Source: Bacteroidota bacterium (GTDB lineage: Bacteria; Bacteroidota; Bacteroidia; Chitinophagales; Chitinophagaceae). Taken from it: 39,742 bases of DNA. The notes beneath the pieces are model-generated. The model made no database searches. It had not been told where the DNA came from and saw only the letters and a program-made list of their open reading frames with translations. The stretch spans positions 1 to 39,742 of the forward strand of contig JABDCE010000021.1 in assembly GCA_013288285.1 (NCBI GenBank). Direction: 5' to 3'. The translations under genes and the position numbers were made by a program. This document shows positions 26,944-35,068 of the stretch, in pieces (position 1 is the stretch's first letter; every line of letters starts with the position of its first letter).

Positions 26944-27744
26944 ATGAATCGTTCGCAATTAAGAGACATCATTTTTAAGAAGAAGTCGGTGCTGTGTGTG
27001 GGCCTGGATACCGACCTGGCCAAAATACCCAAACACCTGTTAACGGAAGAAGACCCCGCCTTTGCTTTCAATAAAGCCATCATAGATGCTACGAAAGACG
27101 ATGCTGTTGCGTACAAGATCAATACAGCATTCTACGAAGCACAGGGTATACCCGGCTGGGTAAGCCTGCAACGGACGCTGGAATATATACCCAAAGATAT
27201 TTTTACGATAGCAGACGCAAAGCGTGGCGATATAGGCAATACATCTGAACAATATGCGCGTACCTTCTTTCATACCTACCCTTTCGACAGCGTGACGATA
27301 GCACCATACATGGGTGAGGATAGTGTAAAGCCCTTCCTGCAGTTTGAAGGTAAGTGGTCTATAGTGCTGGGGCTGACCTCCAATGCCGGTAGCGCAGATT
27401 TTCAATTGCAGCAATGCGGCGGCGAACTACTGTATCAGAAAGTACTAAAAACGGTAGCATCGTGGGGCACACCGGAGAATACGATGTTTGTAATAGGCGC
27501 CACCCGCAAAGAGCAGCTACAGGAAGTGAGGGCACTGTTGCCGGAGCATTTCTTCCTGGTGCCGGGCGTAGGCGCGCAGGGGGGTGATGTAGATACTGTG
27601 TGCCGCAATGCTTTTAATAAAGATGCAGGTGTGCTCATCAATGTATCACGTGGCATCATCTTCGCCAGCACGGGGACTGATTTTGCAGAGCGGGCCAATG
27701 TAGAGGCAATGAAGTACCAGAAAGAAATGGCAGTGTTTTTTTAA
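26944..27744 (+). CDS. pyrF: orotidine-5'-phosphate decarboxylase
   Basis: PyrF decarboxylates OMP to UMP, the last step of pyrimidine synthesis. The 266-residue protein is of the longer subfamily. Visible are CVGLDTDLAKIP at the start, the catalytic ADAKRGDIGNTSEQYA with the Asp-Lys-Asp pattern, and the phosphate-binding VPGVGAQGGDVDTV and NVSRGIIFAS near the end. It is followed by the DUF2851 gene after 21 bases. Confidence 0.96.
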   Translation: MNRSQLRDIIFKKKSVLCVGLDTDLAKIPKHLLTEEDPAFAFNKAIIDATKDDAVAYKINTAFYEAQGIPGWVSLQRTLEYIPKDIFTIADAKRGDIGNTSEQYARTFFHTYPFDSVTIAPYMGEDSVKPFLQFEGKWSIVLGLTSNAGSADFQLQQCGGELLYQKVLKTVASWGTPENTMFVIGATRKEQLQEVRALLPEHFFLVPGVGAQGGDVDTVCRNAFNKDAGVLINVSRGIIFASTGTDFAERANVEAMKYQKEMAVFF

Positions 27745-27765
27745 AGACCGATTAACAATACCATC

Positions 27766-29034
27766 ATGAACGAAGCCTTATTCCAGTTTATCTGGCAGCA
27801 TAGTTTGTATAAAGTAACTAACCTGCATACTGTAGATGGTGAGCCGCTTACCATAATGCATAGCGGCAGGCTGAACAGAGATGCGGGTCCTGATTTCCTA
27901 GAGGCCAAGATCAAGGTGGGCAATACTATATTGGTGGGCAATATAGAACTACACATAAAGAGCAGCGACTGGCTGAAACACGGTCACCAGAATGACGCTG
28001 CATATCAACATTTGATACTGCATGTGGTATACGAGAATGATGTGGCCAATGTGGCCGGCAATACGCCGGTACTGGTGCTGAAACCCGGAGTAACACACGA
28101 ACTGATCAATAAGTATGCTGTACTGATGCAGTCGCCACAGCCGTTGCCGTGTGCAGGGCAGCATACGAAGGTGCGGGAGATAACCAAGGAGGGTTGGCTG
28201 AGCCGCCTGCTGGCAGAGCGGTGGGAACAAAAACTGGGCGACTGGAACGTGCTGCTGGAAAATGCCGCTGAAGACTGGCGTAACCTGCTCTACTGGCGCA
28301 TGGCAGCTAACTTCGGGTTTAAGACAAATGCCACACCCTTTTTGCTCTTGGCGCAATCTCTGCCCTTGAATCTGCCGGTAAAACAAAGAGAGCACCTCGA
28401 CCAGATAGAAGCCTTACTCTTTGGGCAGGCAGGTATGCTGGAAGGTGACTTTACCGATGAATACCCACGACTGCTACAGAAAGAATATGACTACCTGCGC
28501 AAGAAATACAACCTTACGCCTATACCCGGCCATCTGTGGAAGTTCCTGCGTATGCGGCCCGCCAATTTTCCTACCATACGCATTGCCCAGTTTGCGGCGC
28601 TCATTCATAAGTCGGTGCATTTGTTCTCCCAGATCATCGAGACCCACTCTGTAAAGGAGATAGCGCCACTGTTGGATGTGACGGCAAGCAGCTACTGGGA
28701 CACCCATTTCCAGTTTGACGTGGCGCAGAAGGAAGCCACACCTAAATCGCTGGGTAAAACCTCCATACAGAATATCATCATCAATACCATTGCGCCCATA
28801 CAGTTTCTCTATGCAGCAAAACAGGGTACCAGTGATTTGCAGGAGAAAGCATTACAGTTGCTGGAGGCGGTACCTGCGGAGAAGAACAACATCACTACTA
28901 TGTGGGCGGAAAACGGCTGGAAAGCCGCTAGTGCAGCGCAGTCACAGGCACTCATTCAGTTATACAACAACTACTGTGGCTCCAAGCGATGCCTGGAGTG
29001 CACAGTAGGGCTCAACATCCTGAAAGCGGTCTAA
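27766..29034 (+). CDS. DUF2851 family protein
   Basis: This 422-residue protein matches the Bacteroidota family DUF2851 by its N-terminal segment: SGRLNRDAGPDFLEAKIKVG followed by GNIELHIKSSDWLKHGH. The E-x-H-x-K and D-W pattern resembles a PD-(D/E)xK nuclease core, but no function is established to my knowledge. The C-terminal tail has a Cys cluster (YCGSKRCLECTVG) that may bind metal. It is probably co-transcribed with pyrF. No signal peptide. Confidence 0.85.
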   Translation: MNEALFQFIWQHSLYKVTNLHTVDGEPLTIMHSGRLNRDAGPDFLEAKIKVGNTILVGNIELHIKSSDWLKHGHQNDAAYQHLILHVVYENDVANVAGNTPVLVLKPGVTHELINKYAVLMQSPQPLPCAGQHTKVREITKEGWLSRLLAERWEQKLGDWNVLLENAAEDWRNLLYWRMAANFGFKTNATPFLLLAQSLPLNLPVKQREHLDQIEALLFGQAGMLEGDFTDEYPRLLQKEYDYLRKKYNLTPIPGHLWKFLRMRPANFPTIRIAQFAALIHKSVHLFSQIIETHSVKEIAPLLDVTASSYWDTHFQFDVAQKEATPKSLGKTSIQNIIINTIAPIQFLYAAKQGTSDLQEKALQLLEAVPAEKNNITTMWAENGWKAASAAQSQALIQLYNNYCGSKRCLECTVGLNILKAV

Positions 29035-29041
29035 GTATTGC

Positions 29042-29449
29042 CTACGGCCAGTTATAAATGATCGTTTGTTTGCAGTCGGGGTGCAGTGTCTGGCTTACCG
29101 GGCAGGTATCGGCAATGTGCTTTATTTTTATCTTCTCCTTATCGGTATAAGGCCCACAGCCGGGAAAGCTCATCGTTATCTTTATTTCACCTATTTTCCT
29201 CGGGTTCGATGTCATTATCTTCTCTACTTCGCAGATAGCGCCATCTATGTTTATGTCGTGGGTACTCTCAGCTATGGCCAGTGTAGTGAGTATACATGAG
29301 GCGAGGGCTGTGGCTACGATATCAGTAGGGGAGAAGCGCTCTCCTTTTCCATGGTTATCCACCGGGGCGTCAGTTTCTATAATGCTGCCTGAACGCAGGT
29401 GAGTAGCTTCTGTACGCAGGCTGCCGGTATATACAACTTTAGAAGTCAT
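29042..29449 (-). CDS. OsmC family peroxiredoxin-like protein
   Basis: From ATG 29449 (MTSKVVYTGSLRTEATHLRS) the product is 135 residues. The OsmC/Ohr fold is indicated by FSPTDIVATALASCILTTLA with one conserved Cys and a second near the end (ADTCPVSQTLHPD). OsmC/Ohr proteins reduce organic peroxides through two Cys residues. The open frame extends to a TTG at 29467, but the -7 box TAAATTTG covers that position, so the ATG is preferred. It converges with DUF2851. Confidence 0.9.
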   Translation of the reverse strand: MTSKVVYTGSLRTEATHLRSGSIIETDAPVDNHGKGERFSPTDIVATALASCILTTLAIAESTHDINIDGAICEVEKIMTSNPRKIGEIKITMSFPGCGPYTDKEKIKIKHIADTCPVSQTLHPDCKQTIIYNWP

Positions 29450-29464
29450 GGCAATATTTTTATG

Positions 29465-29472
29465 CAAATTTA
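29465..29472 (-). promoter_or_regulatory. -7 box of the OsmC gene
   Basis: Minus-strand TAAATTTG lies 15 bases before the ATG at 29449. No TTTG at -33 was found. Confidence 0.5.
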
Positions 29473-29539
29473 GTTGTTAAATACGGGATACCGATTCACT
29501 ATATAGGAAATTTATTGTAACTTTCGGTTTGTTTCAAAT

Positions 29540-30349
29540 ATGAAGGGCCTATTCAGAGTAACTTTTTTGATCGTTGCGGTCTGCACTGCAAGCCTGTCTT
29601 CGTTTGCGCAATCCGCACCGAAGCCGGATACTGTAAAAAAAGCGAAGGTCCCCGTTCCCATCAAACCCAAAGGCCCCAAACCATTAAACCATGAATGGAG
29701 CGCAGGTATAAGGCTCAATACAGACGGCTGGAGCATATATACTGATCTTGGGAAAATAAAAGCGAAAAATCCGAGGCAAAGCGACATGTTTTACAATGAG
29801 ACTTTCTGGCAACTGGAGTTTACCGAAAAGAAAGACGCCAGGGAGCAGAAAATTGATGGAAACGACCCATCCGGCAACCCGAGCAAGTATGTATATGGAA
29901 AGATCAATGACTTTTACGCATTCAAGCTGGGCATAGGTTTCCGCACACTTATTGCCGGCAAGCCCGATCCGGGATCTGTGTCTATACACTGGGTAAATGT
30001 GCTGGGGGCGTCTCTGGGGCTGCTGAAGCCATACTATATCAATGTGTATACCGACCCCAGTGCCATAAAATATTCAGATGCCACACAGGCCGACTTCCTC
30101 GACCAGAATGTTATAGAAGGGAGCGCAGGCTTCACCAAGGGCCTCGACCAGATAAAGTTCATTCCCGGCGGACATTACAAATCAGCCTTACATTTCGATT
30201 TTTCTACCAATCGTAAAAATGTGTTAGCTGTAGAGGCAGGCGTAAATGTCGAGTATTATTCCCAGGCCATACCTATAATGGCTAACGATAAGGGCGTACC
30301 ATACTTTGTCGACTTCTTCATTGCGGCCCAGTTTGGCCGTCGCTGGTAA
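29540..30349 (+). CDS. secreted outer-membrane beta-barrel-like protein, unknown function
   Basis: The 269-residue protein starts with a signal peptide ([20 protein letters not shown], cleavage near SFAQ-SA). A Pro/Lys-rich linker follows, then alternating polar/hydrophobic strands ([48 protein letters not shown]). It ends in an aromatic residue (AAQFGRRW), common for outer-membrane barrels. I know no named family. It lies directly upstream of lipA, whose promoter overlaps its end. Confidence 0.78.
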   Translation: MKGLFRVTFLIVAVCTASLSSFAQSAPKPDTVKKAKVPVPIKPKGPKPLNHEWSAGIRLNTDGWSIYTDLGKIKAKNPRQSDMFYNETFWQLEFTEKKDAREQKIDGNDPSGNPSKYVYGKINDFYAFKLGIGFRTLIAGKPDPGSVSIHWVNVLGASLGLLKPYYINVYTDPSAIKYSDATQADFLDQNVIEGSAGFTKGLDQIKFIPGGHYKSALHFDFSTNRKNVLAVEAGVNVEYYSQAIPIMANDKGVPYFVDFFIAAQFGRRW

Positions 30350-30356
30350 GGATTAT

Positions 30357-30387
30357 TTTGCCAACTACACTAAGGGTTGTAATTTTA
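30357..30387 (+). promoter_or_regulatory. lipA promoter (-33 TTTG, -7 TAATTTTA)
   Basis: TTTG (30357-30360), a 19-bp spacer and TAATTTTA (30380-30387) fit the Bacteroidota promoter with one mismatch in the -7. The lipA ATG at 30396 follows so closely that the transcript would be nearly leaderless. Confidence 0.6.
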
Positions 30388-30395
30388 CACTGATT

Positions 30396-31325
30396 ATGCA
30401 AGAGTTGCCCATTGTCAGTTCTATAGATACTACTGCGGAAAAGCGAGTAAAAAAGCCGGATTGGCTGCGGGTAAAGCTGCCCATGGGCGAGAATTTCAGG
30501 CACGTTCGCGGCCTGGTCACCACCCACAAGCTGCATACCATCTGTGAGAGCGGCAATTGCCCAAATATGGGCGAGTGCTGGGGTGAAGGCACAGCTACCT
30601 TCATGATATTGGGCAATATCTGTACCCGTTCCTGTGGGTTTTGCGCGGTAGCCACCGGCAGACCGGAGCCTGTGGACTGGGATGAGCCGCAGCGTGTGGC
30701 GGAGGCCATCTACCTCATGAAGGTGAAACATGCGGTCATCACATCAGTAGACAGGGACGAACTAAAGGACGGAGGCTCTGAAATATGGGCCAATACCATA
30801 AAAGCGGTACGCGCACTGAACCCCGATACCACACTGGAAACACTGATACCTGATTTTAAGGGCGACTGGAATAATCTGCAGCGCATAATAGACGTAGCGC
30901 CAGAGGTAGTGTCGCACAACCTGGAAACAGTGGAAAGACTTACCCGCAAGGTAAGGATACAAGCTAAATACCACCGCAGCCTGGAAGTGATCCGCAGGCT
31001 TAAAGATGGCGGTATGCGCACCAAGAGCGGCATCATGCTGGGCCTGGGAGAGGAAAAGGAAGAAGTGCTGCAGTCGCTGCAAGACCTGGCCGATAACGGC
31101 TGCGATGTAGTGACCATGGGCCAATACCTGCAACCCAGCCAGAAACACCTGCCGGTAGCGCGTTTCGTACACCCCGATGAGTTTGCTTTCTTCCGTGAGG
31201 AAGGCTATAAAATGGGCCTGGATTATGTGGAGAGCGGCCCGCTGGTACGTTCATCTTACCACAGTGAGCGCCACGTGTTTGCGGGCGAGGGTAGAATGAA
31301 GTGGGAGAAAGAAAAGGAACAATAA
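30396..31325 (+). CDS. lipA: lipoyl synthase
   Basis: LipA inserts two sulfur atoms into octanoyl chains on carrier domains. From ATG 30396 ([10 protein letters not shown]) the product is 309 residues. The auxiliary cluster Cys50, Cys55 and Cys61 ([12 protein letters not shown]) and the radical SAM cluster Cys76, Cys80 and Cys83 (CTRSCGFC) are intact, and the C-terminal [11 protein letters not shown] contributes the RSSY motif. The open frame extends to 30306, but that overlaps the previous gene and its promoter. Length is normal for the family. Confidence 0.97.
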   Translation: MQELPIVSSIDTTAEKRVKKPDWLRVKLPMGENFRHVRGLVTTHKLHTICESGNCPNMGECWGEGTATFMILGNICTRSCGFCAVATGRPEPVDWDEPQRVAEAIYLMKVKHAVITSVDRDELKDGGSEIWANTIKAVRALNPDTTLETLIPDFKGDWNNLQRIIDVAPEVVSHNLETVERLTRKVRIQAKYHRSLEVIRRLKDGGMRTKSGIMLGLGEEKEEVLQSLQDLADNGCDVVTMGQYLQPSQKHLPVARFVHPDEFAFFREEGYKMGLDYVESGPLVRSSYHSERHVFAGEGRMKWEKEKEQ

Positions 31326-31326
31326 T

Positions 31327-31980
31327 CTACTCCTGCCACAGGAAGGGAAATAAGATGATCCCCAGGGCTATAACCAATATATCTATCCCGATAAGTATGA
31401 CCGCCAGGCCCCACCAGCCAGGTATATAAACTGGCGACAGCGCCGACAGCGCCAGCTTGCTCAGTATCATCAATACAGGCGTCACCAGCGGAAAGCCTAG
31501 TATGGCCATAAGCGCGGCATTCTGCTGCGCCCTTGCCGCAATAGCCGATAGAAAGGTAAATACCGCAGACAAGCTGATGCTGCCTGTAATGGCGATAACC
31601 ACGAACAATCCACCTTGCTCCAGCGGCCAGCCCAGCATGATGTAGTATAGGAATAGGCTGACTAAGCTCATAATGAGCATAATGGTAATACTATACAGCA
31701 TCTTGGCCAGCAGGAAGGTAGTAGGTTTTACTACGGTGAAGTAATAACGGAAACGGTTGGGATGCTCCTGCAGGAAGCTTTTAGCTACAGAGTTCACCGC
31801 TACAAATAACTGGGTAAGCCAGAACAAGGCATTCCACACCCTTGCTTCGGGCTGGCCGGCCATCATGTACACCACAAATACCGTAGCGCCCACATACAGC
31901 AGCACTCCGAAAAGTGTGTGCTTCTGCCGCCACTCCATAAGGAGGTCTTTTTTTACCAGCGATATGAAGGGTGAAGACAT
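31327..31980 (-). CDS. ccmB: haem exporter protein CcmB
   Basis: From ATG 31980 (MSSPFISLVKKDLLMEWRQK) the product is 217 residues with about six membrane helices. The start motif LVKKDLLMEWRQ, LFWLTQLFVAVNSVAKSF and GFPLVTPVLMI match CcmB, the membrane part of the ABC complex of cytochrome c maturation system I. The longer frame to 32079 adds no conserved sequence. No ccmA or ccmC is next to it, so it stands alone here. It converges with lipA, 1 base apart. It fits with the c-type haems of the cbb3 oxidase. Confidence 0.9.
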   Translation of the reverse strand: MSSPFISLVKKDLLMEWRQKHTLFGVLLYVGATVFVVYMMAGQPEARVWNALFWLTQLFVAVNSVAKSFLQEHPNRFRYYFTVVKPTTFLLAKMLYSITIMLIMSLVSLFLYYIMLGWPLEQGGLFVVIAITGSISLSAVFTFLSAIAARAQQNAALMAILGFPLVTPVLMILSKLALSALSPVYIPGWWGLAVILIGIDILVIALGIILFPFLWQE

Positions 31981-32076
31981 TGTGGTTGAGTAATTTGGGA
32001 TTAGCCACCCGGAATTGGGCAACTGCCAACTGTAATAGTCCGCAAAAATAAGATTCCTCAGCCATTTCATATAATT

Positions 32077-32188
32077 CAAATTCCCAAATTCTCAAATCGT
32101 CGAATTCTCAAATTGTCGAATCGCCGAATTGTCAAATTATCAAATTCTCGAATTGGCAAATTGCCGAATTATCTAATTGTCAAATTAT
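32077..32188. repeat. 14-copy tandem repeat with 8-bp period (unit CRAATTNN)
   Basis: Fourteen consecutive 8-mers, all starting C-[AGT]-A-A-T and most reading C[AG]AATT plus two variable bases (for example CAAATTCT, CGAATTGT, CAAATTAT), fill 112 bp exactly. They lie between the divergent ccmB start and the tRNA promoter. The purine at position 2 and the last two positions vary while the AATT core is held, so each unit has a phased A/T tract. Confidence 0.85.
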
Positions 32189-32210
32189 ACTTACTTTTTT
32201 TCGTTTGCAG

Positions 32211-32242
32211 TTTGTTTTTTGTGAAACCAACCTCTATATTTG
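32211..32242 (+). promoter_or_regulatory. promoter of the tRNA genes
   Basis: TTTG (32211-32214), a 20-bp spacer and a perfect -7 box TATATTTG (32235-32242), about 46 bases before the tRNA-Gly. Confidence 0.75.
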
Positions 32243-32288
32243 CACTCCCAAAGCACACAAGCCGAGGGGTTAGTTCTTACCAAAGTAT

Positions 32289-32361
<73 letters not shown>

Positions 32362-32362
32362 C

Positions 32363-32397
32363 AAAAGATTCCAAGCCGGTGGTTTGGAATCTTTTTT
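32363..32397 (+). terminator. intrinsic terminator after tRNA-Gly
   Basis: Stem AAAAGATTCCAA / TTGGAATCTTTT with a 9-nt loop, then T run. It starts 2 bases after the tRNA. The T run may allow partial read-through to tRNA-Leu. Confidence 0.82.
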
Positions 32398-32440
32398 GTT
32401 TATGGCTTTTCCGGGATTGTTTACCGCCGGAAATGATAAT

Positions 32441-32526
32441 GCCCTGGTGGCGGAATTGGTAGACGCGCAGGACTTAAAATCCTGTTTGCTGCAAGGCGAG
32501 TACGGGTTCAATTCCCGTCTGGGGCA
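32441..32526 (+). tRNA. tRNA-Leu (anticodon UAA)
   Basis: An 86-nt class II tRNA: acceptor GCCCTGG / CTGGGGC, anticodon stem CAGGA / TCCTG with loop CTTAAAA (TAA at 32475-32477), a long variable arm, and T arm GGGTTCAATTCCC. Its 3' end borders the integrase region and is the probable attachment site of the element. Confidence 0.96.
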
Positions 32527-32531
32527 CTAAG

Positions 32532-32554
32532 CCCTCCGAAAGGAGGGTTTTTTT
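32532..32554 (+). terminator. intrinsic terminator after tRNA-Leu
   Basis: Stem CCCTCC / GGAGGG with GAAA tetraloop, followed by seven T. Confidence 0.92.
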
Positions 32555-32639
32555 ATGCCTAAAATGCAGTAAAATCAATACTTTCCTGACATTCGTTATT
32601 TTTAAATTTCCTATCATTTCACACATTTTGTCCCTCCTG

Positions 32640-32662
32640 TGTCCCCCCGGAGTTGGGGGACA
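32640..32662. promoter_or_regulatory. inverted repeat over the integrase promoter
   Basis: TGTCCCCC (32640-32647) and GGGGGACA (32655-32662) form an 8-bp dyad with a 7-base centre. It overlaps the -33 element of the integrase promoter, so it could be an operator or an integrase arm site. Confidence 0.5.
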
Positions 32663-32683
32663 AATTTAGTTTACTTACCTTTA
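32653..32683 (+). promoter_or_regulatory. integrase gene promoter
   Basis: TTG (32653-32655), a 20-bp spacer and TACCTTTA (32676-32683), one mismatch to TAnnTTTG. The ATG at 32720 follows after 36 bases. Confidence 0.5.
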
Positions 32684-32719
32684 TCCAACCAAACACAAAC
32701 AAACGAAAATACAGATATC

Positions 32720-33784
32720 ATGAGCGTTACACTAAGAAGGAAACCGAATAGCGATGGTAGTATATCACTTTATCTTGATGTATACCACAACAAAAAGAGG
32801 CATAAAGAATACCTCAATGACTGCAAATTGTATAAAGCTACCAATGCAGTTGACCGAAAACACAATAAAGAAACCCTTGAACTGGCTGAAAATATTGCAA
32901 TAAAGAGAGCGCAGGAACTTGTAAGCCAGGGTTATGATGTATTGGCATCGTTCAAAAGTAATGTTGACTTCCTGGATTATTTTGAAACTTACATCAAGAA
33001 GTATACGAAGAAAGACAAAAGGAATATGGAAGGTGCACGTAACCGGTTCAAAGACTTCATGAAGAAAGAGGGCATTAAAAGCCTCACGATGAAGCAACTT
33101 ACCGAAAACATTGTCCATAAGTACGCGGAGTATTTGAGCGATACGTCGGAGGGCGAAGGGGCAAGCAGTTACTTCAAGCGATTTAAGAAGATGATTAAAC
33201 AAGCGGTAAGGGAGAAGGTGATCCTAAGTAACCCGGCGGCGGACGTTAGCATCAAGCGGGATGATAGCATAGTAAAGGATGTTCTTACCATTGAAGAGAT
33301 TAAGATATTGGCTGGGACACAGATAACCAACACTGAGATAAGGAATGCCTTTTTATTTTGTTGTTTTACCGGACTAAGTTGGATTGATGTGAAAGAGTTA
33401 AAATGGAAGCACATAAATCTTAGAAACTTGCTACTTACCAAGGTTAGGGCCAAAACAGATACCGAGACAGTTGTTAACTTGAACAGCACAGCCCTTTCAA
33501 TGCTACCAGATGCAGGGGAACCGCAAGATCTTGTGTTTACCCTGCCAAGTAATGCCGGGGCACTTAAATCGCTAAAGAATTGGGTTAACAAAGCTGAGTT
33601 GGGAAAACACATCACTTGGCACTGTGCTCGGCACTCATTTGCGACAAATTTAATATATTATAAAACAGACGTGACAATAGTTGCTAAATTATTGGGGCAC
33701 AGTACACTTAAATATACGCAAAGATACGCACACATAGCCGAAGAACTGAAAAGAAATGCAGTAAATAGTCTACCCCAAATTTAA
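32720..33784 (+). CDS. tyrosine recombinase (site-specific integrase)
   Basis: From ATG 32720 (MSVTLRRKPNSDGSISLYLD) the product is 354 residues: an N-terminal arm-binding part, a SAM-like core-binding domain (about 100-195) and a catalytic domain. Catalytic residues seen are Lys in TKVRAKTDTE, His301 and Arg304 in WHCARHSFAT, His327 in LLGHST, and Tyr336 in QRYAHI. The first catalytic Arg, normally in TGLR, is replaced by Ser220 (FTGLSWIDV). The same loss is known in IntDOT of CTnDOT. The gene lies 194 bases from the 3' end of tRNA-Leu, the typical place for an element integrase. Confidence 0.94.
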   Translation: MSVTLRRKPNSDGSISLYLDVYHNKKRHKEYLNDCKLYKATNAVDRKHNKETLELAENIAIKRAQELVSQGYDVLASFKSNVDFLDYFETYIKKYTKKDKRNMEGARNRFKDFMKKEGIKSLTMKQLTENIVHKYAEYLSDTSEGEGASSYFKRFKKMIKQAVREKVILSNPAADVSIKRDDSIVKDVLTIEEIKILAGTQITNTEIRNAFLFCCFTGLSWIDVKELKWKHINLRNLLLTKVRAKTDTETVVNLNSTALSMLPDAGEPQDLVFTLPSNAGALKSLKNWVNKAELGKHITWHCARHSFATNLIYYKTDVTIVAKLLGHSTLKYTQRYAHIAEELKRNAVNSLPQI

Positions 33785-33815
33785 GCATCTCTAATTTTGA
33801 AACTCATAGTTTGAT

Positions 33816-34535
33816 ATGAAACGACACCTTAACGCCTTTCAGCTTTATATTCTGCGGCAACTAAATGGGTTATTTCCAATGCATGTTGATATTTCTATTT
33901 ATAAATCGGCATGGTTAACCAACAACTTAACCGATACCTTGGAGCAAGTGGGCAATTGGGTAGAAGAGATGGTGATTGAATCCTATATTGGTGGAAACCC
34001 GGCCAAAGTATCACCTGCTCTGTATAATTTTTTTGCAGATGAGAATGGCTATCCTTCCACCTCAGCTTATGGCATTACGCAAAAGGGAAGAGACTATTTA
34101 GCTGCCGTACCTCCGAAGAAAAGCTACACAACAACGAACAATAATGAAAATGCTGTAGAGCCTAACCTGGTTGAAAAAAAATTGAAAATGAGTGATCGCC
34201 CGTCTTTTTCAAAGGCTGCTCTTAGTCAGGTTCTGAGTAGTGATGTGATCGATAAATTTATTGAGCTTGAGAATAGATTAATCGATGATGGCTACTTTAA
34301 TGAGCACGGAAAATGGATAAAAACATCAGATGAATGCGCCGCATTTATAAATAAACTTATTGTTAGGAGGTATTTTCTACAAAAGAGAAATTTTGAAACT
34401 TGGATAACAAAGACCTGTAAGCCATTTTTTGAGAATAGGTATCAAATTTTGTTTACCCGACAGATGCAATACAAGTATCGCAATAGCAATAAGCTGGCAC
34501 CCTACTTTAGGTTCATTGAAGAATTACGAAAATAA
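33816..34535 (+). CDS. uncharacterised 239-residue element protein
   Basis: I do not recognise a family. Residues 1-100 (MKRHLNAFQLYILRQLNGLF) look helical with a small winged-helix-like ending (SAYGITQKGRDYLAAV). A Thr/Asn-rich linker (about 108-118) follows. The C-terminal half (SKAALSQVLSSDVIDKFIEL, then EHGKWIKTSDECAAFINKLI) is helical and basic, ending YFRFIEELRK. It may bind DNA. It follows the integrase by 31 bases and is probably co-transcribed. A weak terminator-like hairpin comes after it. Confidence 0.75.
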   Translation: MKRHLNAFQLYILRQLNGLFPMHVDISIYKSAWLTNNLTDTLEQVGNWVEEMVIESYIGGNPAKVSPALYNFFADENGYPSTSAYGITQKGRDYLAAVPPKKSYTTTNNNENAVEPNLVEKKLKMSDRPSFSKAALSQVLSSDVIDKFIELENRLIDDGYFNEHGKWIKTSDECAAFINKLIVRRYFLQKRNFETWITKTCKPFFENRYQILFTRQMQYKYRNSNKLAPYFRFIEELRK

Positions 34536-34613
34536 ATATTTCCGATTTTGCCTTTTTTATGACTTTGGTTGTTTCCAATTTTACTTTAATAATGCTTTGA
34601 AATATTTACCTGT

Positions 34614-34633
34614 AACGGCTTTCAGGCCGTTTT
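34614..34633 (+). terminator. possible weak terminator after the 239-residue protein gene
   Basis: Stem AACGGC / GCCGTT, 6-nt loop, followed by a short T stretch (TTTTAT). Short stem and short T run make it weak. Confidence 0.4.
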
Positions 34634-34705
34634 ATGCCATTACTAATTTTCTCCATTTCCTGCATTGCGTCGGACATTTGGCTTGCCATTTCAGAACGGA
34701 GTGGT

Positions 34706-34721
34706 AACAGTGGCCACTGTT
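34706..34721. promoter_or_regulatory. 16-bp perfect palindrome before the HTH gene
   Basis: AACAGTGGCCACTGTT is a perfect 16-bp dyad with no loop, 26 bases before the ATG at 34748. The lack of loop makes it a protein-binding operator candidate, possibly for the adjacent HTH protein, not an RNA terminator. Confidence 0.6.
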
Positions 34722-34747
34722 CTTTTCTAACTCTTAATTCATAGAAA

Positions 34748-35068
34748 ATGAACAGGAAAAGTATTACCCTGCAAGATCTGCAGGCTATCCACAGCAAGCT
34801 CGATAATATTCAATCCGCTATGCTGTCAGGTAAGACCGTGCTCACCTTTGACGACGTGGTGTGCTATACCGGTTTCAGCAAATCGTATTTGTACAAACTT
34901 ACCAGTGGCGGCATAATACCGCATTCCAAGCCAAATGGAAAAAATATCTATTTCGATAAGATGAGTATTGATATTTGGCTCCTGAGTAATCGGGTTAAAA
35001 CCAATGTGGAGATTGAGGCCGAAGCAACGAATTATGTAACGCTGAAAAATAAAGGAGGTAGATCGTGA
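34748..35068 (+). CDS. excisionase/MerR-like helix-turn-helix protein
   Basis: A 106-residue protein with an N-terminal coiled-coil-like helix (LQDLQAIHSKLDNIQSAML) and a HTH_17-type winged domain: LTFDDVVCYTGFSKSYLYKL, then GIIPHSKPNGKNIYFDKMSI with W at residue 77. Such domains are found in excisionases and in AlpA-like activators of element genes. Its end overlaps the next gene start by 4 bases (GTGA), so it is translationally coupled to the primase. Confidence 0.85.
   Translation: MNRKSITLQDLQAIHSKLDNIQSAMLSGKTVLTFDDVVCYTGFSKSYLYKLTSGGIIPHSKPNGKNIYFDKMSIDIWLLSNRVKTNVEIEAEATNYVTLKNKGGRS
35051..35059 (+). promoter_or_regulatory. Shine-Dalgarno for the primase GTG start
   Basis: AAAGGAGGT lies 5 bases before the GTG start at 35065, inside the end of the HTH gene. 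Such a strong ribosome site is unusual in this window and fixes the start. Confidence 0.75.

Noticed and set aside
32077-32188. CRISPR array
   Set aside because: The units are 8 bp and contiguous with no spacers, and no cas genes are present.
32516-32526. Second copy of the tRNA-Leu 3' end (attR) inside the window
   Set aside because: I looked for a repeat of CCCGTCTGGGGCA to the right and found none, so the element end must lie beyond 39742.
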